Assembly: GCF_000689255.1 (NCBI RefSeq)
Contig: NZ_HG964447.1
Span: forward strand, 372,001-436,000
Source of the DNA: Mycobacterium triplex
GTDB taxonomy: Bacteria; Actinomycetota; Actinomycetes; Mycobacteriales; Mycobacteriaceae
Direction of reading: 5' to 3'
Length of the DNA: 64,000 bases
Shown here: positions 9,619-18,225 of the stretch, piece by piece
How positions within the stretch are numbered: position 1 is the first letter of the stretch
Layout: each line of letters opens with the position of its first letter
Translations under genes and position numbers: made by a program
The notes under the pieces: model-generated
What the model was told of the DNA's origin: nothing
Database searches by the model: none
The model's input: only the letters and a program-made list of their open reading frames with translations

Positions 9619-9960
9619 ATGCCCTACGTTATCGGCAAGTCGTGCATCGACGTGATGGATCGTTCCTGCATCGAGGAATGCCCCGTCGACTGCATCTACG
9701 AAGGCGAGCGCAAGCTCTACATTAACCCGCTCGAATGCATTGATTGCGGAAACTGCGAACCCGTATGTCCCGTGCAAGCCATCAGCCAGGATCGACGCGT
9801 GCCCGAAGATCAGCAGCAATTCATCGGTGACGCACTGAGGTTCTTTATCGACCCCCTGCCGGGCCGAGACGAAAACCTCGGTGCCCCAGGCGGATCGGTG
9901 ACCACCGGACCGATCGGCGTCGACACCGAATTCGTGCAGGGCTATGCCAAGCCCGCCTGA
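9619..9960 (+). CDS. 7Fe ferredoxin ([3Fe-4S][4Fe-4S]), FdxA type
   Basis: 113 residues closely resembling mycobacterial FdxA. Cysteines at 9, 17, 21 and 25 (first cluster region) are followed by CxxCxxCxxxCP at 40-51 (second cluster). It is preceded by AGGAAGGA. Its place between the reductase gene and the rest of the box operon suggests that it carries electrons from the NADP reductase to the diiron oxygenase BoxB. The ORF of the next gene can start inside its last codons (ATG 9944), so translational coupling is possible. Confidence 0.9.
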   Translation: MPYVIGKSCIDVMDRSCIEECPVDCIYEGERKLYINPLECIDCGNCEPVCPVQAISQDRRVPEDQQQFIGDALRFFIDPLPGRDENLGAPGGSVTTGPIGVDTEFVQGYAKPA

Positions 9961-9964
9961 GCCG

Positions 9965-10807
9965 ATGACACTTATCGACGCGCACATGCACATTCCGCGG
10001 CTGTCGACAGTCAAGCCGGCGTGGGCGGACTGGGCAAATCGATTCGGCACACCGGGCTGGCGCGATATGTTCGACGGCGACGGCGATCCCATCCCGATGC
10101 GTATCGATGCCTTGCTCGACTCCGAGGGCGTCGACCGGGCGCTGTTGTTTTGTGAATACAGCCCGCGTGCGACCGGAATCCAAACCATCGACGACAATTT
10201 GGCCATCCGCGATCACAATCCGGATCGATTCCGGTTGGTCGCCAACGTCAACCCGCACCTTCATCATCCCATCGGGGAAGAACTCGAGCGCCAGCTCAAC
10301 CTCGGGGCAGTGGCGCTCAAACTGCATCCGGTTCACGGTGCGTTCTTCCCAGCCGATCCCGAGGTGCGACCCGTCTATCACATCTGCGCCGAACGAGGCA
10401 TACCGGTGATCGTGCACTCTGGGGTATCCAGCTTCCCCGGGGCGCGTTCAAGTTGTGGCGATCCGCAGCTGCTACTCGACGTCATCGAGGACTTCCCAGA
10501 AATCAACTTTGTCTTCGCGCACGGTGGGCGCGGCTGGTGGTACGAAACCGCGGCGTTCCTGGCATTGGCCAAATCGAATGTGTGGCTGGATCTTTCAGGA
10601 CTTCCGCCACGCAAGTTGCCCGACTACTACGCCCACTTCGACCTGGTTCGGCTGGCTGGCAAATGGATCTTCGGCACCGACTGGCCAGGCGTCCCCGGCA
10701 TCAGAAAAAACGCCGCCGCACTGGCTCAGATCGGGCTGCCCGATGCCGTGCTGCAAGGCGTCTACGGTGGCAACGCCGCGAAAGTTTTCGCCGGTCTGGA
10801 CATCTAA
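9965..10807 (+). CDS. Amidohydrolase-2 (ACMSD-like TIM-barrel) family protein
   Basis: About 280 residues of the amidohydrolase-2 superfamily. The metal-binding HxH is in DAHMH at the N-terminus, further histidines in VIVHSG and FAHGGRG, and the terminal aspartate in FGTDWPG. Family members hydrolyse or decarboxylate ring-cleavage products and lactones. The substrate here is unknown; its position inside the box operon suggests handling of a side product or an acyl intermediate. ATG 9965 gives the usual MTLIDAH start; ATG 9944, overlapping the ferredoxin stop, is an alternative. Confidence 0.8.
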   Translation: MTLIDAHMHIPRLSTVKPAWADWANRFGTPGWRDMFDGDGDPIPMRIDALLDSEGVDRALLFCEYSPRATGIQTIDDNLAIRDHNPDRFRLVANVNPHLHHPIGEELERQLNLGAVALKLHPVHGAFFPADPEVRPVYHICAERGIPVIVHSGVSSFPGARSSCGDPQLLLDVIEDFPEINFVFAHGGRGWWYETAAFLALAKSNVWLDLSGLPPRKLPDYYAHFDLVRLAGKWIFGTDWPGVPGIRKNAAALAQIGLPDAVLQGVYGGNAAKVFAGLDI

Positions 10808-10841
10808 CCAAACTCGCGGAACAAGAAAGGCGCAATCACTC

Positions 10842-11681
10842 ATGGTCCAGACAATCGGCGTCATCGGCGCCGGAACGATGGGTATCGGCATCGCATACGT
10901 GTTCGCGGCTAGCGGCAGCCACGTCACTATTGTGGAGCCCGATCCCGAGCGGGCACAGGGAGCCCGTACCGCACTCATCGACCAAGCTGCAGCCGCACAC
11001 GCGCGCGGAAAACTCAACCTCGCCGCCCGGGAAGCCTTAGGTGAACGCCTACGCTTTGTTCTCACGATCGCCGAGCTTCCCGACGCACTGGATCTCGCGG
11101 TCGAGGCCGTCCCCGAACGCGTCGATCTTAAACGACTCGTCCTCGCCGAGGCCGAAAAACACCGACCAGCGCTGCTGGCCACCAACACCAGCGGCATCAC
11201 CATCGGCGAGTTAGCTGGCGCCCTAAACCACCCCCAATACTTCCTCGGACTGCACTTCTTCAATCCCGTCTGGTCGATGCCACTCGTCGAGATCGTGCGC
11301 GGCCGCCACACCCACGACACGACCGTGACCGCCGCCGAGAAGGCCGTGACACAGATCGGCAAAGAGCGCATCGTCGTGGCCGACACGCCCGGCTTCGCCA
11401 CCAGTCGCCTAGGCGTCGCGATCGGGCTCGAAGCCATGCGCATGTTCGAAGACGGCGTCGCGAGCGCCGAAGACATCGACCGCGCAATGGAACTGGGCTA
11501 CCGGCATCCGATGGGGCCAATAAAGCTCACCGACCTGGTCGGCCTCGATGTGCGGCTCGACATCGCCACCAATCTGGCCGACGCCTATGGCCCACGGTTC
11601 GATCCGCCCCAGATTCTGCGCGACAAAGTCGCCGCCGGCGAGCTCGGTCGCAAAACCGGCCGCGGGTTCTACAACTGGTGA
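10842..11681 (+). CDS. 3-hydroxyacyl-CoA dehydrogenase
   Basis: 279 residues, the standard length of a single-domain bacterial 3-hydroxyacyl-CoA dehydrogenase. The N-terminal NAD site is GVIGAGTMGIGIA. Family landmarks TNTSGITI, the catalytic-His region LHFFNPVWSMPLVEIV, and the C-terminal helical domain ending GRKTGRGFYNW are present. It oxidises a 3-hydroxyacyl-CoA to the 3-keto form. In this cluster it could serve the lower part of the box route (to 3-oxoadipyl-CoA) or the side-chain beta-oxidation served by the thiolase. Translation begins at the ATG after AAGAAAGG. Confidence 0.9.
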   Translation: MVQTIGVIGAGTMGIGIAYVFAASGSHVTIVEPDPERAQGARTALIDQAAAAHARGKLNLAAREALGERLRFVLTIAELPDALDLAVEAVPERVDLKRLVLAEAEKHRPALLATNTSGITIGELAGALNHPQYFLGLHFFNPVWSMPLVEIVRGRHTHDTTVTAAEKAVTQIGKERIVVADTPGFATSRLGVAIGLEAMRMFEDGVASAEDIDRAMELGYRHPMGPIKLTDLVGLDVRLDIATNLADAYGPRFDPPQILRDKVAAGELGRKTGRGFYNW

Positions 11682-11763
11682 GCGCGCACCGACGTGGCGC
11701 GCAACGCAGACAACGCCGTATCGACTGATAGCCCCGCAAATCCCCGCGAAGACAAGGAGTCCC

Positions 11764-13326
11764 ATGAGCACGCCGCTGCAAAGCTTCCTCCTCGGTCGCT
11801 GGCACACCCCCGGTGACGACGGCCGCCCCCTATACGACCCCACCACCGGCGCCGAGATCGCCCGCATCGCCACCGAGCCGCTGGGCGGTGGGGACACTCT
11901 CGACTACGCGCGCACCGTCGGCGCGCCCGCGCTGAGCAAGCTCGACTTCACCACCCGGGCGGCGATCCTCAAAGACCTCGGCAAGTACCTCAGCAAGCAC
12001 GCCGAAGAGTTCTATGCCCTGTCAACCAGAACCGGTGCAACGAAACGTGATTCGGCGGTCGACATCGATGGCGGCATCGCAGTACTCTTCGTCTACGCCA
12101 GCAAGTCCAACCGGGAGCTGCCCCCTGCCGGTCCACTGCTCGACGGCGACACCGAATGGATAGGCAAGTCTAAAACATTTGGAGTACAACATATTTACAC
12201 CCCGCTCCCGGGGGCGGCGGTGCAGATCAACGCCTTCAACTTCCCGGTGTGGGGCATGCTGGAAAAGTTCGCTCCCGCATTCATAGCCGGGGTTCCCAGT
12301 GTCGTCAAGCCTGCCTCCCAAACCGCGTATCTCACCGAGCTCGTCGTGCGACGCATCGTCGAATCCAACCTGCTCCCCGAGGGGGCGCTGCAACTCGTCT
12401 GCGCGCCCCCGGGTGATCTGATTGACCATCTGAGCGGACAGGACCTGCTTTCAGTCACGGGCTCAGCCGCCACCGCCGCCACGCTGCGCGCCCATCCGGC
12501 GGTGGTGCGCAACGCCGTGCGTTTCAACGCCGAAGCCGACTCACTGAACTGCTCCATCCTGGGCCACGACGCGGTACCCGCCGCACCCGAGTTCGACCTC
12601 TACATCGAGCAACTCGTCACAGAAATGACGGTGAAAGCCGGCCAAAAATGCACCGCCATCCGCCGTGCGCTGGTCCCGCACCGTCTGCTTGAGCCCGTCA
12701 CCGAGGCGCTGCGCGAACGCCTAGCAACCGTCCGTGTCGGCAACCCCGCCCGCGACGATGTCGACATGGGCCCAGTGGTCAGCCAGGCGCAGCGCGACGA
12801 CGTTCGGCGCGCAGTCAGCACCCTGGCTGACGAATGTGAACTCGTCCACGGCCTTCCCGGCATCGTCGATGTAGTCGATGCCGACGCCGAGCGCGGCGCG
12901 TTTGTCTCGCCGCTGCTGCTGCGCTGCACCGACCCGGATGCGCGCGCACCCCACGAGGTCGAGGCCTTTGGTCCCGTCACCACCCTCATCCCGTATGGCA
13001 CGACTGCGCACGCGATCGAACTGGCCGCCCGCGGTGCGGGCAGCCTAGCCGGATCACTGGTCAGCCACGACCTCAACTTCGTCCGCGACGTCGCGCTTGG
13101 CGTAGCACCATGGCACGGTCGGCTGCTGGTGCTCAACCGCGACGACGCCGCCGAATCCACCGGCCACGGGTCGCCGCTGCCGCACACCGTGCACGGCGGT
13201 CCGGGCCGCGCCGGCGGCGGCGAGGAGCTGGGCGGCATCCGCGCCGTGCTGCATCATATGCAGCGCACCGCGATTCAGGGGCCGCCAGCATTGCTGGACC
13301 GTCTAACCCCCGACCCAGCGCCATGA
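11764..13326 (+). CDS. boxD: 3,4-dehydroadipyl-CoA semialdehyde dehydrogenase BoxD
   Basis: 520 residues of the aldehyde dehydrogenase superfamily, matching BoxD and the related PaaZ dehydrogenase domain. Nucleophile Cys296 lies in KAGQKCTAIRR and the general-base Glu in FNAEADSLN. It oxidises the semialdehyde released by BoxC to 3,4-dehydroadipyl-CoA, using NADP+ in characterised homologues. The MaoC-like hydratase domain of PaaZ is absent, as expected for BoxD. ATG 11764 has AAGGAG directly upstream. It follows the hydroxyacyl-CoA dehydrogenase by about 80 bp in the same transcription unit. Confidence 0.92.
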   Translation: MSTPLQSFLLGRWHTPGDDGRPLYDPTTGAEIARIATEPLGGGDTLDYARTVGAPALSKLDFTTRAAILKDLGKYLSKHAEEFYALSTRTGATKRDSAVDIDGGIAVLFVYASKSNRELPPAGPLLDGDTEWIGKSKTFGVQHIYTPLPGAAVQINAFNFPVWGMLEKFAPAFIAGVPSVVKPASQTAYLTELVVRRIVESNLLPEGALQLVCAPPGDLIDHLSGQDLLSVTGSAATAATLRAHPAVVRNAVRFNAEADSLNCSILGHDAVPAAPEFDLYIEQLVTEMTVKAGQKCTAIRRALVPHRLLEPVTEALRERLATVRVGNPARDDVDMGPVVSQAQRDDVRRAVSTLADECELVHGLPGIVDVVDADAERGAFVSPLLLRCTDPDARAPHEVEAFGPVTTLIPYGTTAHAIELAARGAGSLAGSLVSHDLNFVRDVALGVAPWHGRLLVLNRDDAAESTGHGSPLPHTVHGGPGRAGGGEELGGIRAVLHHMQRTAIQGPPALLDRLTPDPAP

Positions 13327-13413
13327 CGCGAAGCGGTTACTCGGTTGTGATTTGGATGTTTGGCCGGCAACTGGCAACGATTTCGATCTCCCGAGGAGGG
13401 AAACTCCACTGCA

Positions 13414-14448
13414 ATGACATCGAGCGCAGGCGAAAACCTCACGCAGACAACGGCATCAATTCAACTCGGCGACGGGCTGGAAGTCTCGTCCATCGGTGTC
13501 GGCACGATGGGTCTGTCTCCCGGAGTCTATGGCGACGCCACCGCTGACGACGCGTTACGGCTAATCCGGTCGGCGATCGATCGTGGGGCGACCTTCATCG
13601 ACACCGCGGACGCCTACGGTCGCGGCGAGGGGGAGCGGCTAGTCGGGCGTGCGGTAGCTGGTCAACGAGAGCGAGTCACGCTGGCAACCAAGTTTGGCTA
13701 TGTGGCTCCCCAGCAGGGGCGGCCGGTTGACGTCGGCTACCGGATGAAGCTGTTTGTCGACGCCAGTCCGCGGCATGTGGCGGCGGCGATCGATGCCAGC
13801 CTGCGCCGACTTGCAGTCGATCACGTCGACCTTTGTTACCGGCACTTTCCCGACCCCGCAGTGCCCGTTGAGGAGACAGTGGGCGCAATGGCTCAACAAG
13901 TGACCGCCGGCAAAGTGCGCCACCTCGGATTGAGCAACGTCACCGCAGAGCAGCTGCGTCGCGCACACACCGTGCACCCCATCGCCGCGGTGCACTGCGA
14001 ATACTCGCTGTGGAACCGCAGCCCAGAACGCGACCTCGTCCAGGCCTGCCGCGACACCAGGACCGGCACCGTCGCATGGGGCCCCCTCGGATCTAGGTTC
14101 CTCACCGACACAGGGTTTCTCGACGGCCAGATCACCGTGGTACCGACGACCGATTTTCGCTCCCGCAACGACCGCTTCAATGCAGACAACCTTGGCCGCA
14201 ACGCGCAGCGATTCGCTGCGCTCGCCGAACTAGCGCAGTCGGTGGGCTGCTCGAGCGCTCAGCTCGCTTTGGCATGGCTGATCCAGCGCGGCTGGGTGCC
14301 CATCCCCGGCACTCGTAATCTCGATCACCTGACCGAGAACCTGGTCGCGGCTCGCATCGCTGTCCCCGAACGCATCACGACGATCATCGACGAACGCTTC
14401 GGGCCCAATTCGGCAGTTGGGGCACCGTTTCATGAACCGTCGCCATAG
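13414..14448 (+). CDS. Aldo/keto reductase
   Basis: About 344 residues with the AKR catalytic set: Asp in FIDTADAYG, Tyr in the same motif, Lys in LATKFG and His in DLCYRHFPD, the last a variant of the usual LYQxH. The C-terminal NADPH-binding part (IPGTRNLDHLTENLVA) is present. It probably reduces or oxidises an aldehyde or ketone intermediate; the substrate is not evident. A GAGGAGG lies 14 nt before the chosen ATG, a rather long spacing, so the start is uncertain; an in-frame start at 13360 would add 18 residues. Confidence 0.85.
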   Translation: MTSSAGENLTQTTASIQLGDGLEVSSIGVGTMGLSPGVYGDATADDALRLIRSAIDRGATFIDTADAYGRGEGERLVGRAVAGQRERVTLATKFGYVAPQQGRPVDVGYRMKLFVDASPRHVAAAIDASLRRLAVDHVDLCYRHFPDPAVPVEETVGAMAQQVTAGKVRHLGLSNVTAEQLRRAHTVHPIAAVHCEYSLWNRSPERDLVQACRDTRTGTVAWGPLGSRFLTDTGFLDGQITVVPTTDFRSRNDRFNADNLGRNAQRFAALAELAQSVGCSSAQLALAWLIQRGWVPIPGTRNLDHLTENLVAARIAVPERITTIIDERFGPNSAVGAPFHEPSP

Positions 14449-14481
14449 GACCCCAACCACCCCGACGCCAGGAGGCAAAGT

Positions 14482-15255
14482 ATGAACTCACCCGTGCACT
14501 ATCAACTCGACGGCGCCATCGCGACCATCACGTTGGACCGGGCCGCCGACCGCAATGCCGTCGACCTCGCGGTGTGCGATGCCATGTATGCCGCACTAGA
14601 GCAATTTGAAGCCGAACCGCGGGCGCGGGTCGCCATCTTGACCGGCACCGGCCCCGTCTTCTGTGCCGGCGCTGACCTGAAGGCATTCACCACTGGTGAT
14701 GGCCCGAAGATCGCCGCACACCGAGGCGGATTCGGCGGCTTTGTCCGCTATCGCCGCTCCAAGCCGGTAATCGCGGCGATCAATGGACACGCGCTGGCGG
14801 GCGGTCTGGAGTTAGTCCTAGCCTGTGAGCTGGCAGTGGCATCGAACCGCGCCCTGTTCGGCCTCCCCGAGGTGACAGTGGGACTCATGGCTGGAGGCGG
14901 CGGAGCGATCCGGCTGCCAACCGAGCTACCGCCCAAGATCGCGTTCCGAATGCTGTTGACCGGCAAGCCGATCAACGCCACAGATGCACTTCAGTACGGT
15001 CTGATCAATCAAATGGTCGATCCCGACGAGGTGCTGCCGTCAGCACTAGAACTGGCCAACGAGATCGCCGCCGCCGCGCCGCTGGCCGTGGCCGCATCAC
15101 TACGGGTTGCACGCATCGCGCTCGCATTGCGCGACGAAGCCAATGCCTGGTCCATCAGCGACGACAAGATGGAAGCCATCTTTGACACCGAGGATGCCCG
15201 GGAGGGCATGCGTGCATTCGTGGACAAACGCCCACCGCAGTGGGGATCGGGGTAA
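14482..15255 (+). CDS. Enoyl-CoA hydratase/isomerase
   Basis: 257 residues, a normal crotonase. Both hydratase glutamates are retained: Glu110 in AGGLE and Glu130 in GLPE. The oxyanion-hole motif FCAGADLKAF is at about 60-69. It begins after AGGAGG, 33 bp beyond the aldo/keto reductase. A likely job is hydration of 3,4- or 2,3-dehydroadipyl-CoA in the lower box pathway, or of an aryl-propenoyl-CoA. The sequence alone does not choose between them. Confidence 0.88.
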   Translation: MNSPVHYQLDGAIATITLDRAADRNAVDLAVCDAMYAALEQFEAEPRARVAILTGTGPVFCAGADLKAFTTGDGPKIAAHRGGFGGFVRYRRSKPVIAAINGHALAGGLELVLACELAVASNRALFGLPEVTVGLMAGGGGAIRLPTELPPKIAFRMLLTGKPINATDALQYGLINQMVDPDEVLPSALELANEIAAAAPLAVAASLRVARIALALRDEANAWSISDDKMEAIFDTEDAREGMRAFVDKRPPQWGSG

Positions 15256-15571
15256 GGCAGGCCATGTTGGTGTCTCGCAATACATCCGGATGCCATCGCG
15301 CCAACCGGACGTTTAACCCAAACCATTGTACTACAAAACCCTGGCGACCTACAATTAGATGTAGCAAATTGTCGGGTGCCAGTGAGACAGGAAGGGCTTG
15401 TGACAGCCGTAGGGGTTTTCGGTGCGCGGCCCGGGCATCCAAGCCCAGAGCGGCCAGGCAAGGTCGGTTGACTCAGATGTCCGTACGGCGGGTAGAGGGG
15501 TCGCAGAGACACATTGACCCACATCCAGAACTCACCGTGATCACCCGCACTGACCATCTGAGGGTTTCTTG
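15256..15571. other. Intergenic promoter region upstream of the benzoate-CoA ligase gene
   Basis: 316 bp without a gene. It contains a candidate sigma-70 promoter and overlapping inverted repeats at 15326-15372: TTGTA-C-TACAA, CTACA(6)TGTAG and ACAATT(9)AATTGT. The ligase gene is therefore probably transcribed separately from the upstream genes, with a leader of about 200 nt. Confidence 0.5.
15326..15355 (+). promoter_or_regulatory. Candidate promoter with overlapping operator-like repeats
   Basis: TTGTAC (15326-15331) and TACAAT (15350-15355), separated by 18 bp, are good -35 and -10 hexamers. The -35 is part of the 11-bp inverted repeat TTGTACTACAA, and the -10 is part of CTACA(6)TGTAG. 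A repressor binding these repeats would block the promoter. This is inferred from sequence only. Confidence 0.45.
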
Positions 15572-17170
15572 ATGGACTCCACGTCACCGGTGCCATCACC
15601 ACACGAGGCGTTCAACGCGGCCGCTTACCTCGTGGATCGACACCTGCCAGAGGGCCGCGGTTCCTCTACGGCGGTGGTTACGTCGAGGCGCACCCTCACC
15701 TATGACGATCTTGCCGAAGCGGTTCATCGGGTGGCGGGCGGTTTACGACGGCTGGGTGTGCGCCCCGAAGAGCGGGTCATGCTGTGTATGGCAGACGGTA
15801 TCGAACTACTCACGGGCATCCTGGGAACCATGTATCTGGGTGCCGTACCGGCACCGGTGTCGACGATGTTGACCGGCGCTGAGCTCGGCAAGCTACTCGC
15901 AGACTCGCGCGCAAAGGTACTCTGCGCCTCTACGGAATTCGCTCCAGCGGCGTCAGCGGCTGTCGGGTCCGCGCCTGAAGTCACTGATGTGGTGTTCGAT
16001 GGAGTGACACCCAATAATCCGCTGGGCGTTGCTGTGCACCTGTGGGATGCGCTGGCGAACGCGGAGCCGATTCCGACGCCATACCAGACGTGGGAAGACT
16101 CGCCGGCGTTGTGGTTGTATACCTCGGGTACGACGGGAACGCCGAAGGCCGCGATGCATCGCCACCGTAGCGTCAGGTTGGTGGCCGAAAACTATGGAGT
16201 TGAAATCCTCGGTATTCAGCCTGAGGACCGCTGCCTGTCGGTGGCAAAACTGTTCTTCGCGTACGGAATCGGCAATACGTGCTTTTTTCCGCTGTCCGTC
16301 GGGGCAACAACGATTCTCGAGCGAGAGCGACCAACCCCGGCCACCATCGCCGAACGTATCCGCACCACGCAGCCGACGTTGTTCTTTGCTGTGCCGACCT
16401 TCTACGCGTCTATGCTGGCCACCACGCTTCCCGCCAACACATTCTCCAGTGTGCGCCTGGGCATTTCGGCGGGTGAAGCGCTACCCGCAGAACTTTATGA
16501 GCGCATCCGTCACCGATTTGGCGTTGAAGTTTTGGACGGGATCGGATCGACGGAGGCGCTGCACATCTTCTTGTCGAACCGACCGGGCGAGGTTGTCCCG
16601 GGCTCATCGGGTGTACCTGTGCCCGGTTACGAAGTCCAGCTGCGCGACGACGATGGTGTTGTGATTGCAGCACCCGAGCAGCCGGGCACTCTATACATTC
16701 GGGGATCCTCTATCGCCTCGGGATATTGGTGTCGCGCCGAGACGACGCGTCAAGTGTTCCAAGGAGATTGGCTTCGAACCGGCGACGCTTATGTTCAAAA
16801 CCGTGACGGCTCTTACAGCTGTTTAGGGCGCAGTGGCGACATGCTCAAGGCTGGCGGGATCTGGGTGTCGCCCGCCGAGGTCGAGGAGCGGCTGCTGGCG
16901 CATCCCAGTGTCGCCGAAGCGGCGGTTGTTGCTGCGCCGGACGCGGCGGGGTTGGAAAAGCCGGTAGCCTGCGTAGTCGCACGAGATGGCCACCATGTGG
17001 ATACCGACGAGCTCATTGCTTGGTGCCGCGAAGAGCTCGCGGCTTTCAAACGTCCACGGGCAGTGGTGGTGGTGCACGAATTCCCTAGGACTCCGACCGG
17101 CAAGATTCGCCGCAACCTCCTGCGCGAACACGTCGCTGATGTCCTACGACACGGCGCAGTATCGGCGTAG
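15572..17170 (+). CDS. Benzoate-CoA ligase family protein
   Basis: 532 residues of the benzoate-CoA ligase branch of AMP-forming ligases. The adenylation motif LYTSGTTGTPKAA, the GIGSTEALHIFLSN motif characteristic of benzoate/aryl-CoA ligases, WLRTGD and the C-terminal catalytic Lys in PTGKIRRN are present. It would form benzoyl-CoA from benzoate, ATP and CoA, feeding the BoxB epoxidase. ATG 15572 was chosen over the TTG immediately before it. The gene has its own promoter-like region, so substrate activation may be regulated apart from the box operon. Confidence 0.9.
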   Translation: MDSTSPVPSPHEAFNAAAYLVDRHLPEGRGSSTAVVTSRRTLTYDDLAEAVHRVAGGLRRLGVRPEERVMLCMADGIELLTGILGTMYLGAVPAPVSTMLTGAELGKLLADSRAKVLCASTEFAPAASAAVGSAPEVTDVVFDGVTPNNPLGVAVHLWDALANAEPIPTPYQTWEDSPALWLYTSGTTGTPKAAMHRHRSVRLVAENYGVEILGIQPEDRCLSVAKLFFAYGIGNTCFFPLSVGATTILERERPTPATIAERIRTTQPTLFFAVPTFYASMLATTLPANTFSSVRLGISAGEALPAELYERIRHRFGVEVLDGIGSTEALHIFLSNRPGEVVPGSSGVPVPGYEVQLRDDDGVVIAAPEQPGTLYIRGSSIASGYWCRAETTRQVFQGDWLRTGDAYVQNRDGSYSCLGRSGDMLKAGGIWVSPAEVEERLLAHPSVAEAAVVAAPDAAGLEKPVACVVARDGHHVDTDELIAWCREELAAFKRPRAVVVVHEFPRTPTGKIRRNLLREHVADVLRHGAVSA

Positions 17171-17657
17171 CGGACCGAGCGATACAACTTCTTAGCAACT
17201 GTCGTCGCCGTGACAGCGCCGCGGGGATGCAGGCAACGGCCGCACCGATATCTCACCACGTCCGTTGAGGTACTGGTGAATCCTGGGGCCCAACGCGGCC
17301 CGCGGATTCCGGACTGTCGCCGCTGCTTTCAATGCTTGGCCCAACCCGTTGACTGGTCGCATTGATCAACCGATCGGGCTCACGCCGAGGGCACCGCCGA
17401 ACCTAGAACGAGATCACCCGCTACGCTCATACCAGGGGCTACGCCAGCTCACTACCGGGGTGTAACACAGTGTGACTTGTCGCACCTGCGTCCACGACAT
17501 GTTTCTACCAGGCCGTTTCGTCATCCAAGCTAAAACGCATGCTCGGCGGCTCGTAACGCGGGTATCTGACTGAGGAAGTGCGGCGCGCAGGGTCGCGTAG
17601 TGGTCCCAAGGCGATATGTGTTGCACGGCACATCAGGTGCGATTCCTGATGACTCTG
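17171..17657. other. Intergenic region between convergent genes
   Basis: 487 bp between the ligase gene and the leftward DUF732 gene. I see no gene, strong hairpin or repeat here. Short ORFs on both strands have no recognisable protein character. Confidence 0.5.
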
Positions 17658-18029
17658 TTACTGCGGCGGTGGCTGATAGCCCCCAGCGGAGTTGCGCAAC
17701 TGCCAAATTTGGGACGGGCACAAGAGGTTGACCGCATAGGAGATTAGATAATTGGCCGCGAACTCGTCGTTGGGTGTGACGGCACTTTTCACAGCAGTCA
17801 TCACTTGCGCATAGTTGTCGCCTCGACTGACCCTGTCGCAGATCTCGTGGCCGTAGCCAATCGCGTCACCGTTGGGAAAGTTGTAGTGTCGGCGCACCGC
17901 AACGTTGTACATATACTCGACTTCAGGCACCGGGGCGGCGCCGCTACGCGGTGCGGTGATGAGCAGCGTCCCCGCGCTCATCCCGGCAGCAACAACGATG
18001 GTGAGTGCCGCTGACCTCCGGCGCATCAT
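17658..18029 (-). CDS. Secreted DUF732-domain protein
   Basis: 123 residues: a basic MMRRR start, a hydrophobic signal segment to about residue 31 (ending SGAAP), then a short domain with two cysteines, CDRVSRGD and LLCPSQ. This is the mycobacterial DUF732 pattern, a small exported all-helical protein of unknown function. The longer in-frame extension upstream lacks a credible start and is left out. It is the last gene of the leftward run that includes the mce operon, 196 bp after the monooxygenase. Confidence 0.75.
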   Translation of the reverse strand: MMRRRSAALTIVVAAGMSAGTLLITAPRSGAAPVPEVEYMYNVAVRRHYNFPNGDAIGYGHEICDRVSRGDNYAQVMTAVKSAVTPNDEFAANYLISYAVNLLCPSQIWQLRNSAGGYQPPPQ

Positions 18030-18225
18030 GGCTGATGACTGATGTCCCGTGGCGGCTCGTCTGCACGACGTGGCACCGGCTCGCTTGCTTGTAGGCTCCC
18101 AGAACGCCAACAGTCGTGCGTGCCAACGGATGTAGACAAGGGATGAGCCCGCCTTGGCTTTCTGGTATTTGAGCATAAGGCCCCCTGTGACGTGGCGTCG
18201 GCACATCTCAACCGATTCCGATCCG

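Noticed and set aside
17171..17657. Possible tRNA or small RNA between convergent genes
   Set aside because: No cloverleaf, T-loop consensus or strong hairpin could be found.
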